From: Nocardia terrae
Lineage (GTDB): Bacteria > Actinomycetota > Actinomycetes > Mycobacteriales > Mycobacteriaceae
Reading direction: 5' to 3'
Assembly (NCBI RefSeq): GCF_009760405.1
Contig: NZ_WRPP01000005.1
Span: forward strand, 496,001-560,000
DNA: 64,000 nt
Shown: positions 17,992 to 26,371 of the stretch, piece after piece
How the letters are laid out: every line of letters begins with the position of its first letter
How positions within the stretch are numbered: the stretch's first letter is position 1
Translations under genes and position numbers: made by a program
The notes under the pieces: generated by a model
Database searches by the model: none
What the model saw: the letters and a program-made list of their open reading frames with translations, nothing else
What the model was told of the DNA's origin: nothing

Positions 17992-18906
17992 TCACGCCAA
18001 TCGGGTCGGGAAGAACATCATCTGCAACTGGCTCACCAGCAAATTCGTGAGGAAGATGCAGAAGACGCTGAGGACCACGGATGCATTCACGGCATTGGCG
18101 ACGCCCTTGGGCCCGCCCTTCGCCTCGAGGCCGCGCAGGCTGGCGATCGAGACCACGATCGCCGCGAAGATGAACGCCTTCAGCACCGAGAACGCCAGGT
18201 CGGTCGGCGAGGTGAACGCGCCGAAGGACTGCCAGAAGCTCCCCGGGACAACATGATTGACGTTCGCGGAGATGATGAGTCCGGCCGCGACACCGGCTGC
18301 CACGATGATGATGCACAGCATCGGCGCGATCAAGAGCATCGCCAGGAACCGCGGCATCACGAGTCGTTCGACCGGGTCTACGCCCATGACGCGCATGGCG
18401 TCGATTTCCTCCCGGATGGCCCGGGCGCCCAGATCCGAGGCGATGGCCGAAGCCGCCGCGCCACTCATCAGCAGGCCCGCCGCCATGGGCGCGCCCTGGC
18501 CGACCACACCGAGGCCGCTCGCCGCGCCGGCCAGGGAGTTCGCCCCGACCTGATTCATGATGCCGCCGACTTCCACCGCCACCTCAGCACCGATAGGGAC
18601 CGCCATCAGCAGGGCCGGCAATGCGGTGACCTTGAGCAGCAACCACATCTGGTCCACGACCTCGTGCATCGGCATCCGCAGCTTCACGATGTCGACCACG
18701 GAGTAGCGCACCACGGCCGCGATGAGCTGCATCGAGCGGCCCAGCGTGGCCAGGCTGCGCAGGGGCGCTTCCTTCAGGTGAGTTGTGACCCGGCGGGCGG
18801 CGGAGGGACGCCTATCCGCAGAGCCCTGCTGGTTCCCCTCCGGCCGGAACTGAACTTCGGTATTCTGGAGACCGTGTTCGGTGACCGGGGTCTGAATGGC
18901 AGTCAT
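17992..18906 (-). CDS. yrbEA: YrbEA-type permease subunit of the Mce importer (MlaE family)
   Basis: A 304-residue MlaE-family permease with a polar N-terminal extension of about 40 residues and then the helical core. SDLGARAIREEIDAMRVMGVDP is the EExDA coupling motif region. ATG 18906 is chosen over the upstream start at 18999 because GGGAGG lies about 9 nt before it. A 221-bp gap with a large inverted repeat separates it from fadD, so transcription may re-initiate here. Confidence 0.92.
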   Translation of the reverse strand: MTAIQTPVTEHGLQNTEVQFRPEGNQQGSADRRPSAARRVTTHLKEAPLRSLATLGRSMQLIAAVVRYSVVDIVKLRMPMHEVVDQMWLLLKVTALPALLMAVPIGAEVAVEVGGIMNQVGANSLAGAASGLGVVGQGAPMAAGLLMSGAAASAIASDLGARAIREEIDAMRVMGVDPVERLVMPRFLAMLLIAPMLCIIIVAAGVAAGLIISANVNHVVPGSFWQSFGAFTSPTDLAFSVLKAFIFAAIVVSIASLRGLEAKGGPKGVANAVNASVVLSVFCIFLTNLLVSQLQMMFFPTRLA

Positions 18907-19060
18907 TGAGGAGAACCTCCCTCGCAATAATCGAGCGCGACGATTCGGAACGCCATCGCAAAATCCCTTCGCAGTGCTTGTACGGTCGTGACTCGTCATC
19001 GAGTTGTGTCACTTTTTGAGCGAATTACAGCCGTGCATACAATGCGCGATGGCTGCTATT

Positions 19061-19099
19061 TCGAATGCGGCCGGGCTAGCGGCCACTCACCGCATTCGA
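19061..19099. repeat. Inverted repeat between fadD and yrbEA
   Basis: Arms TCGAATGCGG (19061-19070) and CCGCATTCGA (19090-19099) are perfectly complementary around a 19-nt loop. The loop itself can fold (GCCGGGCTAGCGGC-like). It lies about 30 nt past the fadD stop, so it could be an attenuator or terminator, or an operator for the mce genes. Confidence 0.55.
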
Positions 19100-19127
19100 A
19101 CGACGCGGCGCGAAACAGAGAATACTC

Positions 19128-20957
19128 TCAGTTCGCGTAAAGATCCTCGATTTGCTGAGAATACTTGGCGTGAATCGATCTTCTCTTCAGCTTCGCGGTG
19201 GGTGTGAGCTCATCACTGTCCGAAACCCACGCCGATGGGATCAGGAAGAATTTCTTGATCTGCTCGTTGCGATTGAGCCGATCGTTTCCGGTGTCCACCG
19301 CCCGCTGAATCTCGGCCCGGATTTCCGGCGCGGCCGCCAGTTCTTCGAGCGGCTTGTCGCTGAGACCGAGGCGCTTCGCGTAGACCGGCACGGCCTCGGG
19401 GTCGAGCGTGATCAGGGCCGTGACATACGGACGCCGGTCACCAACCGCGACCACTTGACCGATCAGCGAGCTCTCCCCCTTGATAGCCGACTCGATCACC
19501 GCGGGCGACATATTCTTCCCGGCCGAATTTATGATGATCTCTTTCTTGCGATCGACGATGCTAAGAAAGCCGTTCTCATCGATCGTGGCGATATCGCCGG
19601 TATGCAACCAGCCCTCGGCATCCAATGCCGCAGCGGTCTGCTCCGGTTCCTTGCGGTAGCCGACGAAATTCAATTCGGCTTTGACCAGGATTTCGCCGTC
19701 GTCGGCGAGCCGCAATTCGACGCCTGGCAACGGCCGTCCGGCCGTTCCACAGCGAAAATCGTCGACCCGATTGAAGACGTTCAGCGAGCCCTCGGTCAAC
19801 CCGTACGCCTCCAGCAAAGGGATGCCGACCGCGCGGAAGAATTGCGCCAATTCCGGCGCCGAGGGCGCGCCGCCGACGAATGCGGCCTTGAGATTGTCCA
19901 AACCGAGTTTCGCGAGAACGGGGTGCAAGAATTCGAGTCCGCGTGTGTGCTCCTCGGCCAGCTGGGCTGCCTCGGCCTCGCTCACCGAGGAGCTGTCACC
20001 TGAGTCTTCGGCCCGCACCCAGCGCAAGCCCACGTCGACCGCGCGCCGGGCCGCGAAGCGCTGCTCTGGGTCCGGCATGCCCTCGATCAGGCCTTCGATG
20101 CCGACCTGCAGCTTCTCCCACACCCGTGGAACGGAGAAGATCGCGTCGGGACGAGCATCGACCAGATACGCCGGCAGAGCCCGCATATCCGCGCACGTGG
20201 TGATAGTCGCCCCGTGCACCAGCGCCATGTAGTGGGCCGTGATCCGCCCACCGGCGTGCGCCATCGGCAGGAACGAGATCACGCCATCGGTCGGCATAGG
20301 CAGCGCCGCGGTCAGCGCGCGTTGTTCCGCCATCACCGTTCGGTGCGACCACTGCGCACCCTTGGGCGGTCCCGTGGTCCCTGAGGTGTAGATGAGTGTG
20401 ACGAGGTCATCGGCATCGACCTGCTGCCATGCAGTGGCGAAGTCGAACGACGGATCCGCGGTGGACTCGATGGTGTCCAGACTCGTCGCGGGCGCTCCGT
20501 CGTCGATGGCGATCAGGTGCTCGACTTGGGTGCCAAGCGCGTCGACGGCCTGCTGCACCTTGGGCAGAAAGCCCGGCAGGGTGATCACGATCCTGGCGTC
20601 GGCGATCCGGAGCTGGTGTTCGATCTGCTCCGCACTCGAGCTGTTGAAGATCGTGAAAGGTACCGCGCCGAGGTGCACGGCGGCATAGTCGAGGATATGG
20701 CACTCGGGGATATTGGGCAGGAGCACCGCGACCGTATCCCCGTGTGCCACACCGAGACCCGCGAGTCCGGCCGCGACCTTGCCGACCTTCTCGTTCAGCT
20801 GGGACCACGTCAGGCTGAATTCGCCCCCGAGTGTTCGCAGCGCGGTCTTGTCCGGGTATTGCGCGACAACACGCTGGAACGCCGCACACACGGTAGCTGC
20901 CTGAATGGGCGGACCCTCGGCGTCCGCCGTACCCGGCACCGCTTCCGTACTCGTCAT
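19128..20957 (-). CDS. Long-chain fatty-acid--CoA ligase-type synthetase (FadD) linked to the Mce locus
   Basis: A 609-residue AMP-forming acyl-CoA synthetase. YTSGTTGPPKG (residues 190-200), EAYGLTEG, LHTGDIATID and the IVDRKKEIIINSAGKN hinge are in order. ATG 20957 follows GAGGAGAG; the longer frame from 20993 overlaps the preceding gene and lacks a ribosome-binding site. Placed between an aldehyde dehydrogenase and yrbEA, it recalls the fadD5 gene of the mycobacterial mce1 locus and may activate the imported compound to its CoA ester. Paralogue of the synthetase at 865-2682. Confidence 0.93.
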   Translation of the reverse strand: MTSTEAVPGTADAEGPPIQAATVCAAFQRVVAQYPDKTALRTLGGEFSLTWSQLNEKVGKVAAGLAGLGVAHGDTVAVLLPNIPECHILDYAAVHLGAVPFTIFNSSSAEQIEHQLRIADARIVITLPGFLPKVQQAVDALGTQVEHLIAIDDGAPATSLDTIESTADPSFDFATAWQQVDADDLVTLIYTSGTTGPPKGAQWSHRTVMAEQRALTAALPMPTDGVISFLPMAHAGGRITAHYMALVHGATITTCADMRALPAYLVDARPDAIFSVPRVWEKLQVGIEGLIEGMPDPEQRFAARRAVDVGLRWVRAEDSGDSSSVSEAEAAQLAEEHTRGLEFLHPVLAKLGLDNLKAAFVGGAPSAPELAQFFRAVGIPLLEAYGLTEGSLNVFNRVDDFRCGTAGRPLPGVELRLADDGEILVKAELNFVGYRKEPEQTAAALDAEGWLHTGDIATIDENGFLSIVDRKKEIIINSAGKNMSPAVIESAIKGESSLIGQVVAVGDRRPYVTALITLDPEAVPVYAKRLGLSDKPLEELAAAPEIRAEIQRAVDTGNDRLNRNEQIKKFFLIPSAWVSDSDELTPTAKLKRRSIHAKYSQQIEDLYAN

Positions 20958-20989
20958 TGCTCTCTCCTCAATCGAACCCACGCGACCGG

Positions 20990-22567
20990 TCAACGCCGGC
21001 CGCCATCGGGGAAACGGCGCCCGAACCTGCGACGCCAGTCGTGCATGCCGAGCAGCCGGATCATCTGATCGGTCAGCCGGGCCTTACTCGGGGAATACGG
21101 GTACCAGTGCAGTTCGCCGCCCATCTGCACCCGCTCACTGACGAATGCCTGTTTGCGGCAGTATTTGAGAATTCCGTCCCGGCCGCCGAATCGGCTGCCC
21201 AGGCCGGAGCTCTTCCAACCGCCGTGCGGCAGCGGGAACTGGAAGACATTGACCATGGCGTTGTTGACACAGATGCCGCCGGCCTCCAGGGCACGCCCGA
21301 CGCGGCGGCCACGGGCCGCGGACCCCGTCCACACGCTGCCGCCGAGTCCGTATTCGGAGTCGTTGGCCAGGCGCACCGCCTCCTTCTCGTCCGCGACCTT
21401 CATGATCGGCAGGGTGGGACCGAAGGTCTCCTCCCGCATGCAGGCCATCGTGTGGTCGACGTCGACGAGAATGGTTGGCGGATAGAACAATCCGGTGTCG
21501 GCCCGCTTGCCGCCGGTCAGGATCCGGGCGCCCTTGTCGACCGCGTCCTGCACCTGTCGCTCGACGAGCTCGAGTTGCGTCGCGGTCGCCATCGCACCGA
21601 ACTCGGTGGTGAACGATCCCTGCGGGTCCATGCCCTGTCGCAGTTCACCCACTCGATCGACGAGCTTGGATACGAAGGCGTCGTACACAGGCGCCTCGAC
21701 GTAGACGCGCTCGACTGCCACACAGGACTGGCCCGCGTTGAACAACCCGCCCCAAATGGCGCCGCCGACCGCGCGGTCGAGATCGGCGTCCGACAGGACG
21801 ATCATCGGATCCTTACCGCCCAGTTCCAGGCTCGCCGGTATCAGCCGCTCGGCCGCCCGGATACCCACGGCCCGACCGGTTCTGACCGATCCGGTGAACT
21901 GGATCATGTCGACGCTGTCGACCACCGCGGCGCCGGTCGCGCCCAAGCCGGTCGCGCAGCCCAGGACCGGTGGCGCACCGATCTCTTCGTTCCATCCCCG
22001 CACCATTTCGGCCCACGCGAGCGGAGTCACTTCGGACGGCTTGGTCAGCACCGCGGCACCGGACATCAGAGCGGGCGGAACGTCCATCATCGGCATGGCC
22101 AACGGGTAGTTCCACGGGGTGATCACCCCGACAAGCTGATACGGGCGGTACAGCACCTCGAGCTTCTTGGTCAGCGAGGCCGGTCCATGCGGACGGCGGG
22201 TCTGATCCGCCAGGAATTCCGGGGCGTGTTTGGCGTAGTAGTTGATCACCTCGACGGCCACCATGGTCTCGATCGAGGTGTCTCCCCAGGATTTGCCGGA
22301 TTCCTGCTGAACCAGGCCCAGAATGCGCTGGTCGTTGTCCATCAGCCAGTCGAGCCAGTTCAGCAGGTGACGCGCCCGGCCGCGCGGGCCCAGTTGTTCC
22401 CATTCCGGTTGCGCCGACCGCAGTCGCTGCGCCAGTTCGGCCACCTCGGCAGGCGTCATATCCGGCAGGCGGCCCGCGATCGAACCGTCCGCAGGATTGC
22501 GCACCTCGAACTCTGCGGCCGCACTGCCGTCGTGCGGGGGATGTTCAACTCCGGCTGCCATAGCCAT
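20990..22567 (-). CDS. Aldehyde dehydrogenase heading the FadD-Mce block
   Basis: A full-length 525-residue NAD(P)-dependent aldehyde dehydrogenase. VITPWNYPLAMP is the cofactor-site segment, LELGGKDP carries the general-base Glu, and GQSC has the nucleophile Cys282; EETFGPTLPIMK follows. It should convert an aldehyde to the acid that the adjacent FadD, 32 bp downstream, activates. It is a paralogue of the truncated enzyme at the left edge. A near-consensus promoter with the TGAGAC element (22690-22741) and an AACGATCGTT palindrome (22642-22653) precede it, so the whole block may answer to two regulators. Confidence 0.94.
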   Translation of the reverse strand: MAMAAGVEHPPHDGSAAAEFEVRNPADGSIAGRLPDMTPAEVAELAQRLRSAQPEWEQLGPRGRARHLLNWLDWLMDNDQRILGLVQQESGKSWGDTSIETMVAVEVINYYAKHAPEFLADQTRRPHGPASLTKKLEVLYRPYQLVGVITPWNYPLAMPMMDVPPALMSGAAVLTKPSEVTPLAWAEMVRGWNEEIGAPPVLGCATGLGATGAAVVDSVDMIQFTGSVRTGRAVGIRAAERLIPASLELGGKDPMIVLSDADLDRAVGGAIWGGLFNAGQSCVAVERVYVEAPVYDAFVSKLVDRVGELRQGMDPQGSFTTEFGAMATATQLELVERQVQDAVDKGARILTGGKRADTGLFYPPTILVDVDHTMACMREETFGPTLPIMKVADEKEAVRLANDSEYGLGGSVWTGSAARGRRVGRALEAGGICVNNAMVNVFQFPLPHGGWKSSGLGSRFGGRDGILKYCRKQAFVSERVQMGGELHWYPYSPSKARLTDQMIRLLGMHDWRRRFGRRFPDGGRR

Positions 22568-22641
22568 ATCCAGCTCTCCTCGACTCTCAGCGTGTCCGCT
22601 GATGACCTTGTCGCGTACCCCCGAAACGCCGCGCAGGGCAA

Positions 22642-22653
22642 GAACGATCGTTC
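22642..22653. promoter_or_regulatory. GAACGATCGTTC palindrome, candidate TetR operator
   Basis: Perfect 12-bp palindrome between the ALDH promoter and its start codon. Same core as the AACGATCGTT sites near 28.0, 36.3, 37.3, 41.2 and 58.5 kb. Its location downstream of the predicted -10 fits a roadblock or repressor site. Confidence 0.6.
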
Positions 22654-22689
22654 ACACTGCTGACAATCAGGCGGTCACCGCCGTACGGA

Positions 22690-22741
22690 TTATTTATGGG
22701 CCTTGCCGTCTCAGAATAGAGGTGTCAGTGTGTGCTGTCAA
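22690..22741 (-). promoter_or_regulatory. Promoter with TGAGAC element, aldehyde dehydrogenase-FadD-Mce block
   Basis: Minus strand: -35 TTGACA (22736-22741), 17-bp spacer, -10 TATTCT (22713-22718). TGAGAC (22708-22713) shares one base with the -10 and is followed by N7 and CCCATAAATAAT. Same layout as the elements near 27.3, 36.4, 41.2, 42.4, 47.6 and 58.4 kb. The start codon is 140 bp downstream. The intergenic stretch 22568-23027 holds nothing else recognisable beyond this, the palindrome above and the variant site at 22958. Confidence 0.7.
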
Positions 22742-22957
22742 TCACAAACCAGCAGGGCCGGGCTATCACATCACTACGGGCGCATTTGGCTAATAAGCCG
22801 GAAAATACTACTTTGAACTGCACGTTCTTCAAATCGCCATCGCTGCCGACCTTCGCTCCGACGCGTCGCTCGATCGACCGGAAGGCGGGCCACCACACGC
22901 AAGGAACGGTTCGAGCCACGTACGAGCACACGAGCGCGACGAAACGACCAGCATCGA

Positions 22958-22969
22958 GAACGATCGATT
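22958..22969. promoter_or_regulatory. GAACGATCGATT, imperfect AACGATCGTT site upstream of TetR
   Basis: One inserted A breaks the right half of the palindrome. It lies about 60 bp before the TetR gene at 23028 and may serve its autoregulation. Confidence 0.35.
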
Positions 22970-23027
22970 ACTAGATGAGATAACGCCGCCGAGCGGGACA
23001 AACCTTTGCATATGGTAATTTCGCAAC

Positions 23028-23690
23028 GTGTCGGCAACGAAAAAAGCCCAGGCAGAGCAGCATTCGCTCACAAGCCAAGTAGGTGGTGCGCGCGGGCGCG
23101 GACGACCCCGTCACGATATCGATCTCGGCGCGGTGGCCGACGCTGTCGCGCAACTCTTCGCAGAGGGCGGATTCGAGGCGGTCACCATCCCGTCGACCGC
23201 GGAACGGCTCTCCGTGTCACGCGCGACGCTCTACCGGACGGTACCGACCAAGGAGGATCTACTCGGAATTCTCTTCGAACGCAGCATGACCGAACTCGTC
23301 CAGCATGCGCGAGCGGTGGTCGAAGAGCACGAGGGCATCCGGGAGCAGCTCTACGGGTTGATTCGGGTACACATCGACGCCGCTATCCGCATGCGCCATT
23401 ACATGCCGGTGTTCTTCGGCGGGGCCGGCCTACCACCCGAGGTATTCGATCGTTGGCACGGCCTGAGCCGGGCGTACGAGAAGATCTGGTGTGACACAGT
23501 GGAATTCGCCATGACGGACGGAGTCCTCGAACGGTCCGATCCGGTGGTGACCACCAGGCTCTTGCTCGGCATGTGTATCTGGGTGTCGCGCTGGTACCGA
23601 CCAGAGGAGAAGCACAGCGCCGAGGAAATCGCGGAGGCAGCCATACGACTCCTGCATTTCCACGGCGGCACCAGCGCAGAGCACCGATAG
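23028..23690 (+). CDS. TetR-family regulator between the Mce block and the P450 operon
   Basis: A 220-residue TetR protein. A GRGRPRHD basic stretch precedes the helix-turn-helix (VTIPSTAERLSVSRATLYRTV, about residues 54-74). The first 90 residues are very close to those of the regulator at 42494-43141, and both share the WVSRWYRPEEKHS-type segment near the C-terminus, so they are paralogues. No ribosome-binding site precedes GTG 23028, while TAATTT lies about 7-12 nt upstream, which suggests a leaderless transcript. It is convergent with the reductase gene, with 2 bp between their stops. Target and ligand unknown. Confidence 0.9.
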   Translation: MSATKKAQAEQHSLTSQVGGARGRGRPRHDIDLGAVADAVAQLFAEGGFEAVTIPSTAERLSVSRATLYRTVPTKEDLLGILFERSMTELVQHARAVVEEHEGIREQLYGLIRVHIDAAIRMRHYMPVFFGGAGLPPEVFDRWHGLSRAYEKIWCDTVEFAMTDGVLERSDPVVTTRLLLGMCIWVSRWYRPEEKHSAEEIAEAAIRLLHFHGGTSAEHR

Positions 23691-23692
23691 CG

Positions 23693-24865
23693 TTACGCGA
23701 CCGGGACAGTCGCCAGTCGCCGCTGATAATTGATGATGGACCGGTTCCGGTTGAACACGATCGCACCCACCAACTCTTCGTCCCGGTATGCCTCGACCAC
23801 CAGCGCCGGGCGTTCGGGGTCGTCTTCGACCACGACGTACCGGTTCGCCGCGCGCAGGAACCCGGCCGTTTTGATCTTCACGTCGTACTGATCGGACCAG
23901 CACGCCGGTACGCTCGACAACGGCTTGCGCTCCTCCACGCTGGCAAGCAGATTCGCCGCTGCTGTGGCAGCCATGTCGCGGGCATTCGTCCAGTGCTCGA
24001 CCGAGGCGCCTGTATCCGCGTGCGGATGTGGCCAGGCAGCAACGTCTCCGACTACGACAATGTCTTCGGCCCCTGTGGCGAAACAGTATTCGTCACAGAC
24101 GACCGCCCCCTCGGCGAGTAGCAGACCCGAGCCCGCCAGCCATTCGGAGTTGGGCATCGAACCGACCGCCACCAGCACCTGATCGGCGGCGATTCGCTCA
24201 CCACCGGTGAGGCGAACCGCCTCTACCCGGTCGACACCCTCCAGCGCTTCGACACCGCAGTTCATTCGCAACGTCACGCCGTTGCTCTCATGCAGCGCCG
24301 CCGCACGAGCCCCGGCCTCGGGGCCGAGCACCGGCATCGGATACGGCGCGACGTTTACCAGGGTGACATTCTCGACGCCCTGCTTGCGCAAGGTCGCCGC
24401 GACTTCACAGCCGATGAAGCCCGCCCCGACGATGACGACCCGACTGGACGGAGTCACCGCAGCACGGAAGCCCAGCGCATCTTCGAGTGAACGCAATGTG
24501 TGCACACCCGAAAGGCCACGGCTCAAATTCCACTCACGCGCACGCCGTCCGGTCGCGATGACGAGACCGTCGTAGTCCAGGCTCGTGCCGTCGGACAGAG
24601 CCACCGTCCGGAGGCGCGGATCCAGCCCGACCGCGGACGTACCGAGCCGCCAGTCCACGTCGAGGTCACCCACGGGGAAGAAGCACTGTTCGGTCGAGTA
24701 TTCACCGCCCAGCAACTGCTTCGACAGCGGCGGACGGTCGTACGGGTGGTGGAGCTCGTCACCGAGCACGGTCAGGTGACCGTCGAATCCGTTCTCGCGC
24801 AAGGCAATCGCGGCCCGATGACCAGCCAGCCCAGCACCGGCGATAATGATCCGGCGCATACTCAT
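23693..24865 (-). CDS. FAD-dependent ferredoxin reductase of the P450 system
   Basis: A 390-residue pyridine-nucleotide-disulfide-type reductase that should pass electrons from NAD(P)H to the adjacent ferredoxin. The FAD dinucleotide fold GAGLAG (residues 10-15) and the NAD(P) fold IVGAGFIGCEVA (near 150) are both visible, with the late FAD segment EDIVVVGDVAAWP. The ATG at 24865 overlaps the ferredoxin stop (ATGA), so the two are translationally coupled. Last gene of the SDR-P450-ferredoxin-reductase operon, supplying a complete class I P450 electron chain. Confidence 0.94.
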   Translation of the reverse strand: MSMRRIIIAGAGLAGHRAAIALRENGFDGHLTVLGDELHHPYDRPPLSKQLLGGEYSTEQCFFPVGDLDVDWRLGTSAVGLDPRLRTVALSDGTSLDYDGLVIATGRRAREWNLSRGLSGVHTLRSLEDALGFRAAVTPSSRVVIVGAGFIGCEVAATLRKQGVENVTLVNVAPYPMPVLGPEAGARAAALHESNGVTLRMNCGVEALEGVDRVEAVRLTGGERIAADQVLVAVGSMPNSEWLAGSGLLLAEGAVVCDEYCFATGAEDIVVVGDVAAWPHPHADTGASVEHWTNARDMAATAAANLLASVEERKPLSSVPACWSDQYDVKIKTAGFLRAANRYVVVEDDPERPALVVEAYRDEELVGAIVFNRNRSIINYQRRLATVPVA

Positions 24866-25056
24866 CCTTCGACCCGAATCGCGGCGACCGGGCACAACCG
24901 GACCGCCATATCGACCTTGGCGCGCAGGGCCTCCGCCGGCTCGGCGTCGAGGACGCGCACCACCTCGTCCTCCTCGCCGAGATCGAACAGCTCGGGTGCC
25001 GCGATCACGCAGTCACCGTGCGCCTCGCACAGGTTGGTATCCACGGAAATCTTCAT
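24862..25056 (-). CDS. [3Fe-4S] ferredoxin, P450 redox partner
   Basis: A 64-residue ferredoxin. Cluster ligands are C10 (LCEAHGDC), C16 and C55 (LCP). The usual second Cys of the motif is replaced by His13, which indicates a [3Fe-4S] cluster, as in P450-linked actinobacterial ferredoxins. ATG 25056 is chosen because AGGAGGTGA lies immediately before it. It is 29 bp after the P450 stop and overlaps the reductase start, so it is almost certainly the electron carrier between them. Confidence 0.95.
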   Translation of the reverse strand: MKISVDTNLCEAHGDCVIAAPELFDLGEEDEVVRVLDAEPAEALRAKVDMAVRLCPVAAIRVEG

Positions 25057-25085
25057 AACTTCACCTCCTATTCGTATTTGCCCGG

Positions 25086-26327
25086 TCACGCCGGGGTGAT
25101 GGTGACCGGCAACTCGTACACACCACGCGAATACGCGTCGCGCACATAGTTGATCTCGCCCGCCGGCTCGATGGACTTGGTCCGCTTCAGCAGCTCCTCG
25201 AGCAGGATCTTCATCTCGAGTGCGGCCACATGCTTGCCCAGGCAGGTGTGCGGGCCACGGCCGAAGCTCAGGTGCAGGTTCGGATCGCGAGCCAGATCGA
25301 AGCGCCGGGGCTCTTCGAAGGCGCGCGGATCGAAGTTGCCTGCCGCGAACAGCATCAGCACCTTGTCGCCCTCCGCGATCTGCTTGCCGTGCAGCTCATG
25401 GTCGGCCGTCGCCGTGCGCACCAGATGGGTGAAGGGTGAGGCGACGCGGACCATCTCCTGGATCGCGGTGGACGGGATGTCGTCGGCGTGCGCGCGCAGC
25501 CAGGCCATCTGCTCGGGATTGCGCATCAACTCATGCATGCCGTGACTCAGCGCGGTGCGGGTGCTCTCGGCCGCGCCACTGGCCAGCAACGCGACATTGC
25601 CCATGATCTCGTCTTCGCTCATCTCGCCCGAGTCGTGAGCCTGAACAAGTTTGGTGATTACGTTGTCACCCGGCTCTTGCCGGCGCAGCTCACAGAGCTC
25701 GGTCGAGTAGACCATCAGGTTGCCGATGGCTTCGAGCACGTACTCGAACGACGGCGTCACACGGGTATCGAAGGGGGCGGCGAAGGTGTCGACCCAAGCG
25801 AAGAACTGCGGCCGATCGGCTTCGGGCACACCGAGCACATCTCCGAGCGCCTCCATCGGCATGGCATGACCGATGTCGTGAACGAAGTTGAACGTGCCCT
25901 TCTCCAGCGCCTTGTCCACGATCGTGACCGCGTAGTGGCGGAACTTGTCCGCGAGCTTGTGCACGACGTTCGGTGTGAAACCGCGGCTCATGATGCCGCG
26001 GTTTCGCTTGTGGTCGGCACCGTCGAGCGTGAGCATGGCGGGCATTCCGCCGTAGACGGGGTCGATCGGGGTGACCTTCCACATGTTCACCGAACCGCGG
26101 TCGGCCGCGTACAACTCGGTATTGCGGTCGACGTCCCAGATATCGGCGTGCCGACTGATCACCCACGCGCGCTCGATGAGCAGCGGGTCGGAGAACTCCT
26201 GCAGGTAGCAGGGCTCCTCGTTCTGAAGGTATTCGTACTGATCCAGCGGCAGCCCGAAGGTCGTCGGGTCGCCGTTGGCGTAGGTATCGACCTCCAGGAT
26301 CCGCAGATCCGGATCGGAACGCGTCAT
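25086..26327 (-). CDS. Cytochrome P450 monooxygenase
   Basis: A 413-residue soluble bacterial P450. The heme loop FGRGPHTCLG carries the axial Cys362; EMVR is the ExxR pair of helix K. In helix I the usual AGxxTT is represented by SGAAESTRTA, which keeps an acid-alcohol pair (Glu-Ser-Thr). It belongs to an operon with an SDR upstream and ferredoxin plus reductase downstream. Together with the SCP2-like gene and Mce locus nearby this suggests hydroxylation of a hydrophobic, perhaps terpenoid or sterol-like substrate, but the CYP family cannot be assigned by eye. Confidence 0.94.
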   Translation of the reverse strand: MTRSDPDLRILEVDTYANGDPTTFGLPLDQYEYLQNEEPCYLQEFSDPLLIERAWVISRHADIWDVDRNTELYAADRGSVNMWKVTPIDPVYGGMPAMLTLDGADHKRNRGIMSRGFTPNVVHKLADKFRHYAVTIVDKALEKGTFNFVHDIGHAMPMEALGDVLGVPEADRPQFFAWVDTFAAPFDTRVTPSFEYVLEAIGNLMVYSTELCELRRQEPGDNVITKLVQAHDSGEMSEDEIMGNVALLASGAAESTRTALSHGMHELMRNPEQMAWLRAHADDIPSTAIQEMVRVASPFTHLVRTATADHELHGKQIAEGDKVLMLFAAGNFDPRAFEEPRRFDLARDPNLHLSFGRGPHTCLGKHVAALEMKILLEELLKRTKSIEPAGEINYVRDAYSRGVYELPVTITPA

Positions 26328-26371
26328 GCCTTTTACCTCTTCCGCAATGCTCGAGTTGATGGCGGCCGTGA

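Noticed and set aside
20957-22663. Plus-strand open frame (568 codons) opposite the aldehyde dehydrogenase
   Set aside because: Shadow of the dehydrogenase; no domain, low-complexity composition.
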